A program made the position numbers and the translations under genes. Positions 16,916 through 25,663 of a stretch of 64,000 bases of DNA are shown here, in pieces. This stretch comes from Hydrogenimonas sp. SS33 (GTDB lineage: Bacteria; Campylobacterota; Campylobacteria; Campylobacterales; Hydrogenimonadaceae). Where the stretch lies: NCBI RefSeq assembly GCF_040436365.1, contig NZ_AP026369.1:2032501-2096500 (forward strand). Direction: 5' to 3'. The number at the start of each line of letters is the position of its first letter. Position 1 is the first letter of the stretch. The notes below the pieces were generated by a model. It was given only the letters and a program-made list of their open reading frames with translations, had not been told where the DNA came from and did not search any database.

Positions 16916-17869
16916 ATGGTTTACGAAGCAGCGAAAATGGCGGTCGAGGGAGCGCGCCATATCACCGTGGTCGGACATCTCAATCCCGATGCCGATGCCC
17001 TGGGGACCGGCCTGGGGCTGTGGTGGATATTCAAAGAGATGGGCAAGCGGGCCGATGCCCTCTATCTTTCCCATCCGCTGCCCCAGACCCTCACCTTTCT
17101 GCCGGGATTCGGAAAGATCAAGCGCCGGCTCCATCCCAAAACCGACCTGATCGTGGCGGTCGACTGCGGCAGTTTCGACCGGCTCGGCATCGAAAGGCCC
17201 GAAGGGGTGACGGTGCTCAACATCGACCACCACCGCAGCAACGAAGGGTACGGCGACATCAACCTGGTCGAACCCGACTACGCCTGCGCCGCGGAGGTGG
17301 CCTTCCGGCTTGCGGCTTTCGCGGGATGGGAAGTCCCCCGGCCCAGCGCCGTCGCCTTTTATACCGCGCTGGTGAGCGATACCGGTTTTTTCGGATTCGA
17401 AGGGGTCAACGGGCGGGTTTTCGATTTCGCCCGGAGGCTGGTGACGCTGGGGGCCGATCCGGCGACCGTCGCCCGGATGCTAAGGGAGAACCAGCCCCTT
17501 TCGAAGCTGCGGCTGCTGCCCATGGTGCTCGAGACGTTGACACTCTACCTGGGTGGCCGCGCCGCGGGGCTGGACCTGACCCGTGCGATGTTCCGCCGAA
17601 CCGGGGCCACGGTGGCGGATGCGGAGGATTTCGTCAACTACGCCCGTTCCCTGGCGACGGTGGAGGTGGGCTTTCTGATCCGTGAAGAGGAGGACGGCTC
17701 TCTGAAGGTCTCCCTCCGCGCCAAAGAGAGGGCCGATGTCAGCCGGATCGCCGTCGCTTTCGGCGGCGGCGGGCACCGCCGGGCCGCCGGCTTTACCGTC
17801 AGGGGCATGGAGCGTGAAGCGGTTTTGAAAACGTTGTTACCCATGATCGAAGAGGAGATAGCAAAATGA
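16916..17869 (+). CDS. DHH/DHHA1 phosphoesterase, NrnA-like oligoribonuclease / pAp phosphatase
   Basis: 317 residues. Motif I H21-x3-D25-A-D27 (HLNPDAD), motif II AVDCGS, motif III D104-H105-H106, and a C-terminal DHHA1 domain with GGGGHRRAAGF (from about 283). This is the layout of NrnA-type enzymes that degrade short oligoribonucleotides and dephosphorylate pAp with Mn2+. Campylobacterota lack the Orn-type oligoribonuclease as far as I recall, so this may be the main nanoRNase; that is inference. It is coupled (ATGA) to the M23 peptidase gene. Confidence 0.88.
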   Translation: MVYEAAKMAVEGARHITVVGHLNPDADALGTGLGLWWIFKEMGKRADALYLSHPLPQTLTFLPGFGKIKRRLHPKTDLIVAVDCGSFDRLGIERPEGVTVLNIDHHRSNEGYGDINLVEPDYACAAEVAFRLAAFAGWEVPRPSAVAFYTALVSDTGFFGFEGVNGRVFDFARRLVTLGADPATVARMLRENQPLSKLRLLPMVLETLTLYLGGRAAGLDLTRAMFRRTGATVADAEDFVNYARSLATVEVGFLIREEEDGSLKVSLRAKERADVSRIAVAFGGGGHRRAAGFTVRGMEREAVLKTLLPMIEEEIAK

Positions 17870-19242
17870 GAAGAAAGAAGAGCAATCTGGGGGTCACCCT
17901 TTTGCTGCTGATTGTCCTGGCGGTTGTCGGCGGGGTGGTCTACCTGGCAAACTCGCCGATGTTCGAACGCAACAAACCGGTCATCGAGGCCCCGTCGGCG
18001 ATGTTCTGGAACCTGCGCAACCCGATCGTCGTGACGCTGAAGGACGACACCGGCATTAAAAGCTACAAAGTGGTGCTCAACGACGGCAAAAGCAGCTTCG
18101 AAGTGGCCAATGTCATCCTGGAGAGTCCGCAAAAGGAGGTGAAGGTCGAGATCAGGCTGCCCAGAGCGGGCTGGAACCGGCGCACCGCCAACGCTACGAT
18201 GCAGATCGAGGCGCGTGACGCGAGTGACTGGAACATGTTCAAGGGCAACAGGGCGACGAAGGTGACGCAGATCAGTATCGACGCCATCCGCCCCCGGGTC
18301 AACGTTCTGGCCAACTCCTACAAGATCACCCAGGGAGGGAGCGCCCTGGTGGTTTTCGGCGCCAGCGACGCGAACCTGAAGGAGGTGGGCATCCATACCA
18401 GCTTCGGGAAAGTCTTCAAAGCCGAACCGTTCTACAAAGAGGGGTACTATGCCGCTCTCATCGCCTGGCCCGTGACGGTGAAGAAGTTCAGGGCGTGGGT
18501 CGAGGCGAAAGACCTGGCGGACAATGTCACCAAGGCCCATGTCCCCCTCTATGTGGAGCGTTACCGCTACCGCCGCTCCAACATCACCCTCAAAGACCGT
18601 TTTCTGGAGGGCAAAGTGGCCGATCTGGCGAGCCAGTTCGACGAAACCGCCAATGTGGCCGACCCGGTAGAACGCTTCAAGATCATCAACGAGGATATCC
18701 GCAAAAAGAACGAGGACCTGATCCACAAGCACAGTACCAACGTCTCCGACCGGCTGATCCGCCGCTGGGGCGTCAAACCCTTCTACCCCCTGAAAAACGC
18801 CAAGAAGGTGGCGAGTTTCGGAGATCACCGTTTCTACTACTACAAAGGGAAACTGGTCAGCGAATCCTACCACCTGGGGCTCGACCTCGCCAGCGTGAAG
18901 ATGGCCGACGTGCGCGCCTCCAACCCCGGCCGGGTGGTTTTCGCGGGTTACAACGGCATCTACGGCAATATGCCGCTCATCGACCACGGCCTGGGGCTCT
19001 ATACGCTCTACGGCCACTGCTCTACGCTCTATGTGACCGAAGGGGATGATGTACGCCGTAACGAGACGATCGCCAAAACAGGCAAAACCGGTATGGCCCT
19101 GGGCGATCACCTCCATTTCGGGGTCCTGGTCCAGGGCATCGAAGTGAGGCCCGTGGAGTGGATGGACGCCCACTGGATCAGAGACAACATCAGCAACGTC
19201 TTCAATGTGGCGAGGAAGATGATCGACCGGCGCGACCGCTGA
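17866..19242 (+). CDS. M23 (LytM) family peptidase, membrane-anchored
   Basis: 458 residues. An N-terminal anchor (residues 8-28) is followed by about 280 residues of beta-rich sequence and helices, then a LytM domain with H336-x3-D340 (HLGLD) and H415-L-H417 (HLHF), the zinc ligands of active M23 enzymes. Expected to cut peptidoglycan cross-links or peptide stems in the periplasm. It sits directly upstream of lpxC, as does the M23 gene of C. jejuni (from memory). It differs in layout from the cell-shape peptidases Csd1-3, so no shape role is claimed. Overlaps the DHH gene by 4 bp. Confidence 0.9.
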   Translation: MRRKKSNLGVTLLLLIVLAVVGGVVYLANSPMFERNKPVIEAPSAMFWNLRNPIVVTLKDDTGIKSYKVVLNDGKSSFEVANVILESPQKEVKVEIRLPRAGWNRRTANATMQIEARDASDWNMFKGNRATKVTQISIDAIRPRVNVLANSYKITQGGSALVVFGASDANLKEVGIHTSFGKVFKAEPFYKEGYYAALIAWPVTVKKFRAWVEAKDLADNVTKAHVPLYVERYRYRRSNITLKDRFLEGKVADLASQFDETANVADPVERFKIINEDIRKKNEDLIHKHSTNVSDRLIRRWGVKPFYPLKNAKKVASFGDHRFYYYKGKLVSESYHLGLDLASVKMADVRASNPGRVVFAGYNGIYGNMPLIDHGLGLYTLYGHCSTLYVTEGDDVRRNETIAKTGKTGMALGDHLHFGVLVQGIEVRPVEWMDAHWIRDNISNVFNVARKMIDRRDR

Positions 19243-19331
19243 GCGGGGTCCGGTGTCTCTCCTTTCAGTGCCGATATGGTATGATAAAAGCAGCATGGAT
19301 TGAGAACCGGAACACTATTTGCAAGCTGTTT

Positions 19332-19402
19332 TGCACCAAGCCAAAAGGTGCAGGGGGATGCAGATTGTCCCCGCCGGAGCGGCGGCATGGCCGAAACTCC
19401 GG
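19332..19402 (+). ncRNA. Structured 5' leader of lpxC (three consecutive hairpins)
   Basis: Three stem-loops stand side by side in the 183-bp spacer: TGCACC/GGTGCA (19332-19337/19347-19352), GGGGA/TCCCC (19354-19358/19368-19372), and CCGGAG/CTCCGG (19374-19379/19397-19402) enclosing CGGC/GCCG with an AAA bulge. A -10-like TATGAT lies at about 19279. The last stem ends 23 nt before the lpxC ATG. I could not match it to a riboswitch class I know, so it is reported as a candidate structured RNA only. Confidence 0.45.
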
Positions 19403-19425
19403 GCAATAGCAAGAGGAACTGATAA

Positions 19426-20313
19426 ATGATAAAACAACGAACGATCGCGAAGCCGGTTTCGAGCGTAGGCATCGGCCTGCACAAGGGACGCCCGGTCCAC
19501 CTTAGACTGGAGCCTCTCGATGCCGATGCGGGCATACTCTTTTACCGAAAAGACGAAGGGATGACGATTCCCCTCTCTCCCGAATATGTGGTCGATACGA
19601 CGATGGCGACCGTCATAGGCAAAGAGGGTGTCAATATCTCCACCATCGAACATTTTCTCTCCGCCCTCTACGCCTACGGCATCGACAATCTTAGGGTCGT
19701 GCTGGATGACGGGGAGATGCCCATCATGGACGGAAGCGCGGCGAGTTTCTGCATGATGCTGGATGAAGCGGGCATCGCCGAGCAGAATACGGGCAAGAGG
19801 ATCTACCGCATCAAGCGGGAGGTGCGGGTGACCGACGGCGAGAAGTACGTCGCCCTGCAACCCTCCGACACGGCCGCCTTCGATTTCAAAATCCGTTTCG
19901 ACCATCCCGTCATCGGGGAGCAGCAGAGGGAATTTGTTTTCAGCAAAAGCGGTTTCGTCCGCGACATCGCGCGGGCGAGGACCTTCGGCTTCCTCAAAGA
20001 GGTGCAGTACCTGCGCAGCCGCAACCTGGCTTTGGGCGGAAGCCTTGAAAACGCCATCGTCCTGGATGACAACAAAGTGATCAACCCCGAAGGGCTGCGT
20101 TTCGACGACGAGTTCGTCCGACACAAGATTCTCGACGCCATGGGCGACATGAAGCTTCTGGGTGCGCCGATCATGGGACGGTACGAATCCTTCGCCGGCA
20201 GCCACGGGCTAAACCACCGGCTTACCCTGGCCCTGCTGGCCGACCCGGATGCCTACGAAACGGTGACGTTGAAAGTGGGGGAGACCCTCGAATTTGCCCG
20301 AAGCTTCGCCTGA
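19426..20313 (+). CDS. lpxC: UDP-3-O-acyl-N-acetylglucosamine deacetylase
   Basis: 295 residues. ATG 19426 with AGAGG upstream. Zinc ligands H76 (STIEHFLSAL), H233 and D237 (HKILDAMGD) and the catalytic His H260 (GSHGLNH) are all present. Catalyses the committed step of lipid A synthesis in the cytoplasm. The next gene starts inside its 3' end. The gene is preceded by a structured leader (19332-19402) that could control its expression, as LpxC levels are controlled in other bacteria by other means. Confidence 0.96.
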   Translation: MIKQRTIAKPVSSVGIGLHKGRPVHLRLEPLDADAGILFYRKDEGMTIPLSPEYVVDTTMATVIGKEGVNISTIEHFLSALYAYGIDNLRVVLDDGEMPIMDGSAASFCMMLDEAGIAEQNTGKRIYRIKREVRVTDGEKYVALQPSDTAAFDFKIRFDHPVIGEQQREFVFSKSGFVRDIARARTFGFLKEVQYLRSRNLALGGSLENAIVLDDNKVINPEGLRFDDEFVRHKILDAMGDMKLLGAPIMGRYESFAGSHGLNHRLTLALLADPDAYETVTLKVGETLEFARSFA

Positions 20314-20770
20314 AAAAAGCGCCGCCGAACTGCTGGTGGTCGGGGTGACTTCCCCGCTTATGGCGGGCGTTTATATCGACGGCCGGCTCGAAGAGGTGTT
20401 CGAATCGGCCGAGAAAACCTCCAAAGCCCTGCCTCCCCTGCTTCACGACGTACGCTACCGGTATGACGTGAAGGGGCTCTACTACGCCAAAGGGCCGGGA
20501 AGTTTCATGGCGATCAAAGTGACCTACGTCATGCTCAAAACCTTCTCCATCGCCCTGGGTATCCCCCTCTACGCCGCCGACGCCTTCGCCTTCAACCAAA
20601 ACCGTCCCCTCAAAGCGGTGGGCAGAAGCTGTTTCGTCAAGCGGGGCGAGGCCATCGTCGTCGAAACAGGGTGCGACGCCCCGGCCCCCGGGTTCCGCCT
20701 GCCCAAAAGGCTCGACGAAATCTGTTTCACGGACGAGAACGAACCCCTCTACATCCTCCCCGCCGTATAA
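20294..20770 (+). CDS. tsaB: TsaB-like protein (tRNA t6A modification)
   Basis: 158 residues from TTG 20294, which lies within the end of lpxC; a GTG start at about residue 14 is possible. VVGVTSPLMAGVYIDG and GLYYAKGPGSFMAIKVT (the GPGSFTGxR-type loop) mark the N-terminal lobe of TsaB, the non-catalytic partner of TsaD. It is much shorter than the E. coli protein (about 230 residues), as in other Campylobacterota, and the second lobe is reduced. Position between lpxC and thrB matches C. jejuni (from memory). Confidence 0.75.
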   Translation: MPEASPEKSAAELLVVGVTSPLMAGVYIDGRLEEVFESAEKTSKALPPLLHDVRYRYDVKGLYYAKGPGSFMAIKVTYVMLKTFSIALGIPLYAADAFAFNQNRPLKAVGRSCFVKRGEAIVVETGCDAPAPGFRLPKRLDEICFTDENEPLYILPAV

Positions 20771-20782
20771 AGGGCACCTCTA

Positions 20783-21271
20783 ATACCAATCCTCAACCAA
20801 ATACCTAACAAGACATCAGGAGCGTACGTTTGGGTAGCGTTGCGATTTGAGCGGCAAGAAAACCGCGCGTGCCCGCAGGGTGCCGAAGGCATTAGCGGTT
20901 TTTAGGAACTGATGTTACGCAGTATATGCCATCATCCGTCCAGCGAGAACGCATACGATGCGAGGCGAAAAGGTTCGGGCGTAGCCAAAGCTACGTCCGG
21001 TTCTTTTCAACGACGTCAGCGTGTGCGTTATCGTTGGACCCCGAAGGAGCGGCACCATCGCCGCACGATCACGGCGTTGCGACGGCATCGGCGTAGCTTT
21101 GGCTACGCCTCGCCGCCGCGCCTTGTGCTCGCACGACGCTGATGCCGCGGATGGTGGCGTATACTGCGTAACATCAGTTAGGAAGGGGGCCGCGTCCCGA
21201 AGGGCAAATCGCACTCCCGCGTGCCAAACAGACGAACCCGATGTTCTCTTTTGGATGGGGATTGGTATAAA
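20783..21271. mobile_element. MITE-like element, family A, second copy, split by a family B element
   Basis: Reverse-orientation copy of the 5099-5318 element with ends ATACCAATCC (near 20783) and GGATTGGTAT (near 21271). After GCGGTTTTTAGGAA it is interrupted by the 269-bp element at 20909-21177 and one 7-bp duplication; removing them restores the same sequence order as copy 1. It fills nearly all of the 580-bp space between tsaB and thrB, and no gene is seen in it. Confidence 0.85.
20909..21177. mobile_element. MITE-like element, family B, long form, with perfect 7-bp target duplication
   Basis: 269 bp. Inverted termini begin CTGATGTTACGCAGTATA and match over about 28 bp with few mismatches. 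Flanked by TTAGGAA at 20902-20908 and 21178-21184. The interior has further palindromes (GCTACG.. / ..CGTAGC) but no transposase. It shares only its ends with the 110-123-bp copies at 29860, 48003 and 55950. Confidence 0.88.
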
Positions 21272-21317
21272 TAGAATCGTTAAAAATCGAAAAATCATTT
21301 TCTAAGCCGTCATCCAT

Positions 21318-21323
21318 TACAAT
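21318..21323 (+). promoter_or_regulatory. -10 element for thrB
   Basis: TACAAT, 27 nt before the TTG start, just outside the family A element. Confidence 0.45.
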
Positions 21324-21350
21324 GTCCGCAACCATTTCAGGAGAGAGCCC

Positions 21351-22232
21351 TTGACCATCAGTGTGCCCGCCACCAGTGCCAACCTCGGTCCCGGTTTCGA
21401 CACCCTCGGGCTCTCTCTGGCGCTGCGCAACAAAGTGGTGCTGCAGCCCTCTTCCTTTTTCAGTGTCTCCATCCGGGGAGAGGGGTCCAAAAACCCCCGC
21501 CTGAAGGGGAACAATATGTTCATCAACATCTTCAACGACCACTACAAACACCTGACGGGCAAAAAGGGCGTTTTCCGGTTCCGTTTTTTCAACAAGATCC
21601 CCCTCTCCCGCGGGCTCGGAAGCTCTTCGGCCGTGATTGTCAGCGCCATCGCCTCCGCCTACAGCGCGGCGGGGGTGCATATTACCAAGCGCAAACTTCT
21701 GAATCTGGCGCTCCATTACGAGCACCATCCCGACAACATCACGCCGGCGGTCATGGGCGGTTTCAATGTAGCGGTGGTGGAGAACCGCCGGGTCTACAGC
21801 CAGAAGAAGCGGATTCCCAACTACCTCAAAGCGGTCATCGTCATTCCCGACAAGCCGATTTCCACGGCCCATTCGCGGACGACACTGCCCAAAAGCTACC
21901 GCAAGGAGGATGCGGTCTACAACATCTCCCACAGCTCCCTGACCACCGCCTGCTTCTTCAACGAGTCGTGGGAGATGCTCCGTATCGCCGCCAGGGACCG
22001 GTTTCACCAGACCCAGCGGATGAAGCACCTTCCCGAACTCTTCGAGGTGCAGAAGATCGCCATCGAAGAGGGGGCGCTTATGAGCACCCTCTCCGGCAGC
22101 GGCTCCACCTTCTTCAACATGACCTACCGCGACGACGCCGAAAAACTGCTGCGCCGCTTCAGGGAACGCTTTCCCGGCTTCAGGAGCATGATACTCGATT
22201 TCGACAACGACGGCGTCATTTTCGGACCCTGA
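21351..22232 (+). CDS. thrB: Homoserine kinase
   Basis: 293 residues. TTG start chosen because AGGAGAGAG precedes it and the N-terminus ([18 protein letters not shown]) is the conserved GHMP start. ATP loop [16 protein letters not shown] at about 85-100; C-terminal LSGSGSTFF. Phosphorylates homoserine in threonine synthesis. Mobile elements occupy its upstream region, leaving about 80 bp for its promoter. Confidence 0.95.
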   Translation: MTISVPATSANLGPGFDTLGLSLALRNKVVLQPSSFFSVSIRGEGSKNPRLKGNNMFINIFNDHYKHLTGKKGVFRFRFFNKIPLSRGLGSSSAVIVSAIASAYSAAGVHITKRKLLNLALHYEHHPDNITPAVMGGFNVAVVENRRVYSQKKRIPNYLKAVIVIPDKPISTAHSRTTLPKSYRKEDAVYNISHSSLTTACFFNESWEMLRIAARDRFHQTQRMKHLPELFEVQKIAIEEGALMSTLSGSGSTFFNMTYRDDAEKLLRRFRERFPGFRSMILDFDNDGVIFGP

Positions 22233-22279
22233 ATTTCTCCCGGTTTCCTCTCGACAGAAGTTTCATACGATTATTTTGG

Positions 22280-22285
22280 TATAAT
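22280..22285 (+). promoter_or_regulatory. -10 element for the ylxR-infB-rbfA-rimP operon
   Basis: TATAAT (in GGTATAATTCC) ends 9 nt before the ylxR ATG at 22295, so the 5' leader can be only a few nucleotides long. No Shine-Dalgarno is visible. Confidence 0.6.
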
Positions 22286-22294
22286 TCCACGATT

Positions 22295-22588
22295 ATGTCC
22301 GATCCGGTTAGAATGTGCATACATTGTCGCGGCCGCTTTCCGCAGTCGCATCTTATACGGCTTCAGTGTCAAAACAATCAGATACGAACATTTCAGGGGT
22401 ACGGAAGAAGTTTCTATCTTTGTCCTACCTGTATCGATGACAGAAAGCTCGGCAGGCGGCTTGCGAAACAGTGCGGAAACAAAACGTTTCTGAAGCTCGA
22501 CCCGGGGGAACATATACGAAATCTGCTGCGCGAGAGCGGCAACGAATTGAAGGAGATGGCAGCGAATGGGCAAAGTACGAATCAGTGA
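22295..22588 (+). CDS. ylxR: YlxR-family (DUF448) RNA-binding protein
   Basis: 97 residues. MCIHCRGRFPQSHLIRL at the N-terminus and GRSFYLCPTCI further on are the two signature blocks of the YlxR family, whose members lie before infB in many bacteria and are thought to bind RNA. Not in the usual list of long frames because the ATG is internal to a longer open frame; the start is supported by the promoter 9 nt upstream. Overlaps infB by 23 bp. Confidence 0.9.
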   Translation: MSDPVRMCIHCRGRFPQSHLIRLQCQNNQIRTFQGYGRSFYLCPTCIDDRKLGRRLAKQCGNKTFLKLDPGEHIRNLLRESGNELKEMAANGQSTNQ

Positions 22589-25304
22589 AATCGCGAAAGA
22601 GCTGGGTGTAAAGAGTAACGAGGTTGTCGAGAAGGCCCAGGAGATCGGCTACGGCAACGTCAAAACTCACTCCAGCGGCGTCACGCCCGCGGAAGCTGAA
22701 GTCATCATGAACTATATCATGACCGGCACGTTGCCGCCCTCGATGGCGAAGCAGGAGACGAAAGCCGAAAAGAGTCCGGCAAAAAAAGCCCCGGAAGCGA
22801 AACCGGAAGCCAAAGCCGAAACCGAAGTGAAAGAGGAGGCGGCTCCCGAGGCGGCGAAACCGGCGGCCGAAGCCGAAGAGAAAGCTCCCGAGAAAGTTGC
22901 GGAAACTGCCGAAGAGGCGGCGGAAAAAGCGCCGGAAGAGAAAGCGCCCGTCGAAGCCGAGGCCGAGAAAGAGGCGGAAAAACCCGCCGAAAAGGCGCCG
23001 GCGAAAGAGAGCGAAAAGGCGGCCGAGCCGGAAGCGAAGAGAGAGGAAGCGAAAGAGGCGCCCAAAAAGGAGAGCCTCGCCGAAGCCTCCGTCAAACGCC
23101 GACGGGGCATCTTCATCGTCAAGAAGAAGCGACCCAAGGTGGAGCCGGCTTCCGAGACGCCGACGATCAAGAAGAGCGAAATCGCCATGGAGAACCGGAT
23201 CATCGCCTCCGTGGACGAGAGCATCGCCGCCAAGAAGGCGAAGAAAAAGGCCAAAAAGGCGGGCCCGGCTCCCAAGAAAGAGGAGGGGGTCAGACTCAAC
23301 CTTCTGGAAGACCGGGATATCGGAACCATTCCCGTCGACTATACGGTGGAGGAGGAGGTGCTTCCCGACCTGACCGAAGCGATGCGCTCCATGGAGGCAC
23401 CCAAGTCACCCACCACACTCAAACCCGCCGAACCGCGGCCCAAACAGCCCATCGGCCGCCGGGGACCCCAAAGCAGAGGAAAACGAAGCGTGAGCAGAAC
23501 CACCCCCAAGAAGCGTCATCGACGCGGTGAAAAGACGGAAGCGACCCCTTCCGTGGTGAAGATCCCCGAAGAGTGCCGGGTCTACGAATTTGCCGAAAAA
23601 GTGGGCAGAAGCGCCGGCGAAGTGATCAAAGTCCTTTTCGGGCTCGGAAAGATGGTGACGAAAAACGATTTCCTCGAAAAGGACGAGATCGAAATCCTCG
23701 CCGAAGAGTTCGGCGTCCAGGTCGAGACGATGAATCCGCTGGACGAACTCGACTATGTGGCGCAGTACGACGCCGTCGAAGACGACTATCTGGAAGAGCG
23801 CCCGCCGGTCATCACGATCATGGGCCACGTCGACCACGGAAAGACGTCGCTTCTGGACAAAATCCGCGAAACGAAGGTGGCGGAGCGCGAAGCGGGGGGC
23901 ATCACCCAGCATGTAGGAGCCTACCAGGTCGAAAAGGACGGCAAGAAGATCACCTTCATCGACACGCCCGGCCACGAAGCCTTTACCGAAATGCGCGCCC
24001 GGGGTGCGCAGGCGACCGATATCGTCATTATCGTCGTCGCTGCCGACGACGGGGTGAAACCCCAGACCATCGAGGCCCTCAACCACGCCAAAGCGGCGGG
24101 GGTACCCATGGTCATCGCCATCAACAAGATCGACAAACCCGACGCCAACCCCGACATGGTGAAATCACAGCTCGCGGAGCTGGGGTATATGCCGGTTGAC
24201 TGGGGCGGCGAGTATGAATTCGTCGAAGTCTCCGCCAAAACGGGGCAGGGGATCGAGGATCTGCTGGAGACCATTCTCCTGCAGGCGGAGATCATGGAGC
24301 TCAAGGCCAACCCGAAACGCCTCGCCAAAGCGGTCGTCATCGAAAGCTCCCTGGAGAAGGGGCGCGGCCCCGTCGCCACCGTCATCGTCAAAAACGGAAC
24401 GCTCCATGTGGGCGACCATGTCATCTGCGGCCGGACCTTCGGCCGGGTGCGCACCATACTCGACGACCTGGGCAAGCAGGTCAAGCAGATCGGCCCCAGC
24501 GACCCGGGTGTCGTCGTGGGATTGAACGAAGTGCCGGAAGCGGGGGAGATCCTCGTGGCGATGGAGAGCGATAAGCAGGTGCGCGAACTCGCCCAGAAAC
24601 GGGCGGAATACCTGCGCCAGAAAGAGCTGAGCAAATCGACGAAAGTCTCCCTGGACGAATTGAGCGCCCTGATCGCCGAAGGGCAGATCAAATCGCTGCC
24701 GGTCATTGTCAAAGCCGATGTGCAGGGTTCTCTGGAAGCGATCAAGGGAAGCCTGGAGAAACTGAAGAACGAAGAGGTCAAAATCGACATCATCCACAGC
24801 GGTGTCGGCGGCATCACCGAAAGCGACGTCACCCTTGCCGACGCCAGTGAAAACGCCGTGATTCTCGGCTTCAACGTCCGCCCCACCGCCGCCATCAAGA
24901 ACAAGGCGAAGCAGCTGGGTGTGGAGATCAAGACCTACTCCATCATCTATGACCTGATCGACGACGTCAAAGCGCTGCTCAGCGGCCTCATGAGCCCCGT
25001 CATCAGCGAAGAGGGGATCGGCCAGGCGGAGGTGCGCGAAACCTTCAGTGTCGCCAAGGTGGGCACCATCGCCGGTTGTATCGTCACCGACGGTGTCATC
25101 AAGCGCAACGCCAAGGCGCGCCTCATCCGTGACGGCGTCGTCATCTACGACACCAGCATCAGCTCCCTCAAGCGCTTCAAGGACGATGTACGCGAAGTGA
25201 GCAAAGGGTACGAGTGCGGCCTGATGCTGGAGAACTTCAACGACATCAAAGTGGGCGATGTCATCGAAGCCTACGAAGAGAAAGAGGAAAAAGCGACCCT
25301 ATGA
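22566..25304 (+). CDS. infB: Translation initiation factor IF-2
   Basis: 912 residues. N-terminal IF2_N domain, then a long low-complexity stretch (about residues 60-190) of Ala, Glu, Lys and Pro repeats (EAEKEAEKPAEKAP type), a second helical domain near 330-395, and the GTPase domain with G1 GHVDHGKTS at 420-428, DTPGHEAF and NKID. Domains II-IV follow (KADVQGSLEAI; GVGGIT). Delivers fMet-tRNA to the small ribosomal subunit. Central gene of the operon; coupled to rbfA by ATGA. Confidence 0.97.
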   Translation: MGKVRISEIAKELGVKSNEVVEKAQEIGYGNVKTHSSGVTPAEAEVIMNYIMTGTLPPSMAKQETKAEKSPAKKAPEAKPEAKAETEVKEEAAPEAAKPAAEAEEKAPEKVAETAEEAAEKAPEEKAPVEAEAEKEAEKPAEKAPAKESEKAAEPEAKREEAKEAPKKESLAEASVKRRRGIFIVKKKRPKVEPASETPTIKKSEIAMENRIIASVDESIAAKKAKKKAKKAGPAPKKEEGVRLNLLEDRDIGTIPVDYTVEEEVLPDLTEAMRSMEAPKSPTTLKPAEPRPKQPIGRRGPQSRGKRSVSRTTPKKRHRRGEKTEATPSVVKIPEECRVYEFAEKVGRSAGEVIKVLFGLGKMVTKNDFLEKDEIEILAEEFGVQVETMNPLDELDYVAQYDAVEDDYLEERPPVITIMGHVDHGKTSLLDKIRETKVAEREAGGITQHVGAYQVEKDGKKITFIDTPGHEAFTEMRARGAQATDIVIIVVAADDGVKPQTIEALNHAKAAGVPMVIAINKIDKPDANPDMVKSQLAELGYMPVDWGGEYEFVEVSAKTGQGIEDLLETILLQAEIMELKANPKRLAKAVVIESSLEKGRGPVATVIVKNGTLHVGDHVICGRTFGRVRTILDDLGKQVKQIGPSDPGVVVGLNEVPEAGEILVAMESDKQVRELAQKRAEYLRQKELSKSTKVSLDELSALIAEGQIKSLPVIVKADVQGSLEAIKGSLEKLKNEEVKIDIIHSGVGGITESDVTLADASENAVILGFNVRPTAAIKNKAKQLGVEIKTYSIIYDLIDDVKALLSGLMSPVISEEGIGQAEVRETFSVAKVGTIAGCIVTDGVIKRNAKARLIRDGVVIYDTSISSLKRFKDDVREVSKGYECGLMLENFNDIKVGDVIEAYEEKEEKATL

Positions 25305-25663
25305 CGACCGAAGAGATCAAACGCAAGCGCGCCGACTCCATCCTCAGGGAGCTGATTCCCGAAGCGCTCTCGCAGCTTGGGGACGAACGGCTTCGGGGGC
25401 TGACGGTGACAGAAGTGGTCTGCAGCCGGGGACGCAACGACGCCGACGTCTATCTCGACCCCACGGGGATCGACGAAGCGGAGCAGGCAACGATCCTGAA
25501 GCAGCTCAAGAAAGTTTCCAGAGGCCTGGAAGCCTACTGCCTCAAAGCAGAGGGGTGGTTCAAATCGCCCAAATTCCACTTCAAATTCGACAAAGAGCTG
25601 GACCGGGTCAAACGGATGGACGAACTCTTTGCCAGGATCGAAAAGGAGATCGGCCATGAGTGA
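25301..25663 (+). CDS. rbfA: Ribosome-binding factor A
   Basis: 120 residues, ATG 25301 overlapping the infB stop. Small KH-like protein with N-terminal IKRKRADSILRELIPEAL and LTVTEVVCSRGRNDADVYL, the conserved RbfA strand. Needed for 16S rRNA 5'-end maturation in 30S assembly. The end overlaps rimP by 8 bp. Confidence 0.92.
   Translation: MTTEEIKRKRADSILRELIPEALSQLGDERLRGLTVTEVVCSRGRNDADVYLDPTGIDEAEQATILKQLKKVSRGLEAYCLKAEGWFKSPKFHFKFDKELDRVKRMDELFARIEKEIGHE

Noticed and set aside
17638-19296. 552-residue minus-strand frame opposite the M23 peptidase
   Set aside because: Antisense shadow of a gene with intact zinc ligands; no domain pattern of its own.
19332-19402. Known riboswitch (c-di-GMP, cobalamin, glycine or ZTP type) before lpxC
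   Set aside because: I compared the stems with the core motifs I remember for these classes and found no match, so only a generic structured leader is reported.
19158-19409. Short plus-strand frame ending just before lpxC, as a possible leader peptide
   Set aside because: It begins inside the M23 gene in another frame, has no ribosome site, and the region is better explained by its hairpins.
20912-21305. Three short frames (two plus, one minus) in the tsaB-thrB spacer
   Set aside because: They lie wholly in the nested family A/B elements, read through their palindromes, have no ribosome sites and no protein-like composition.
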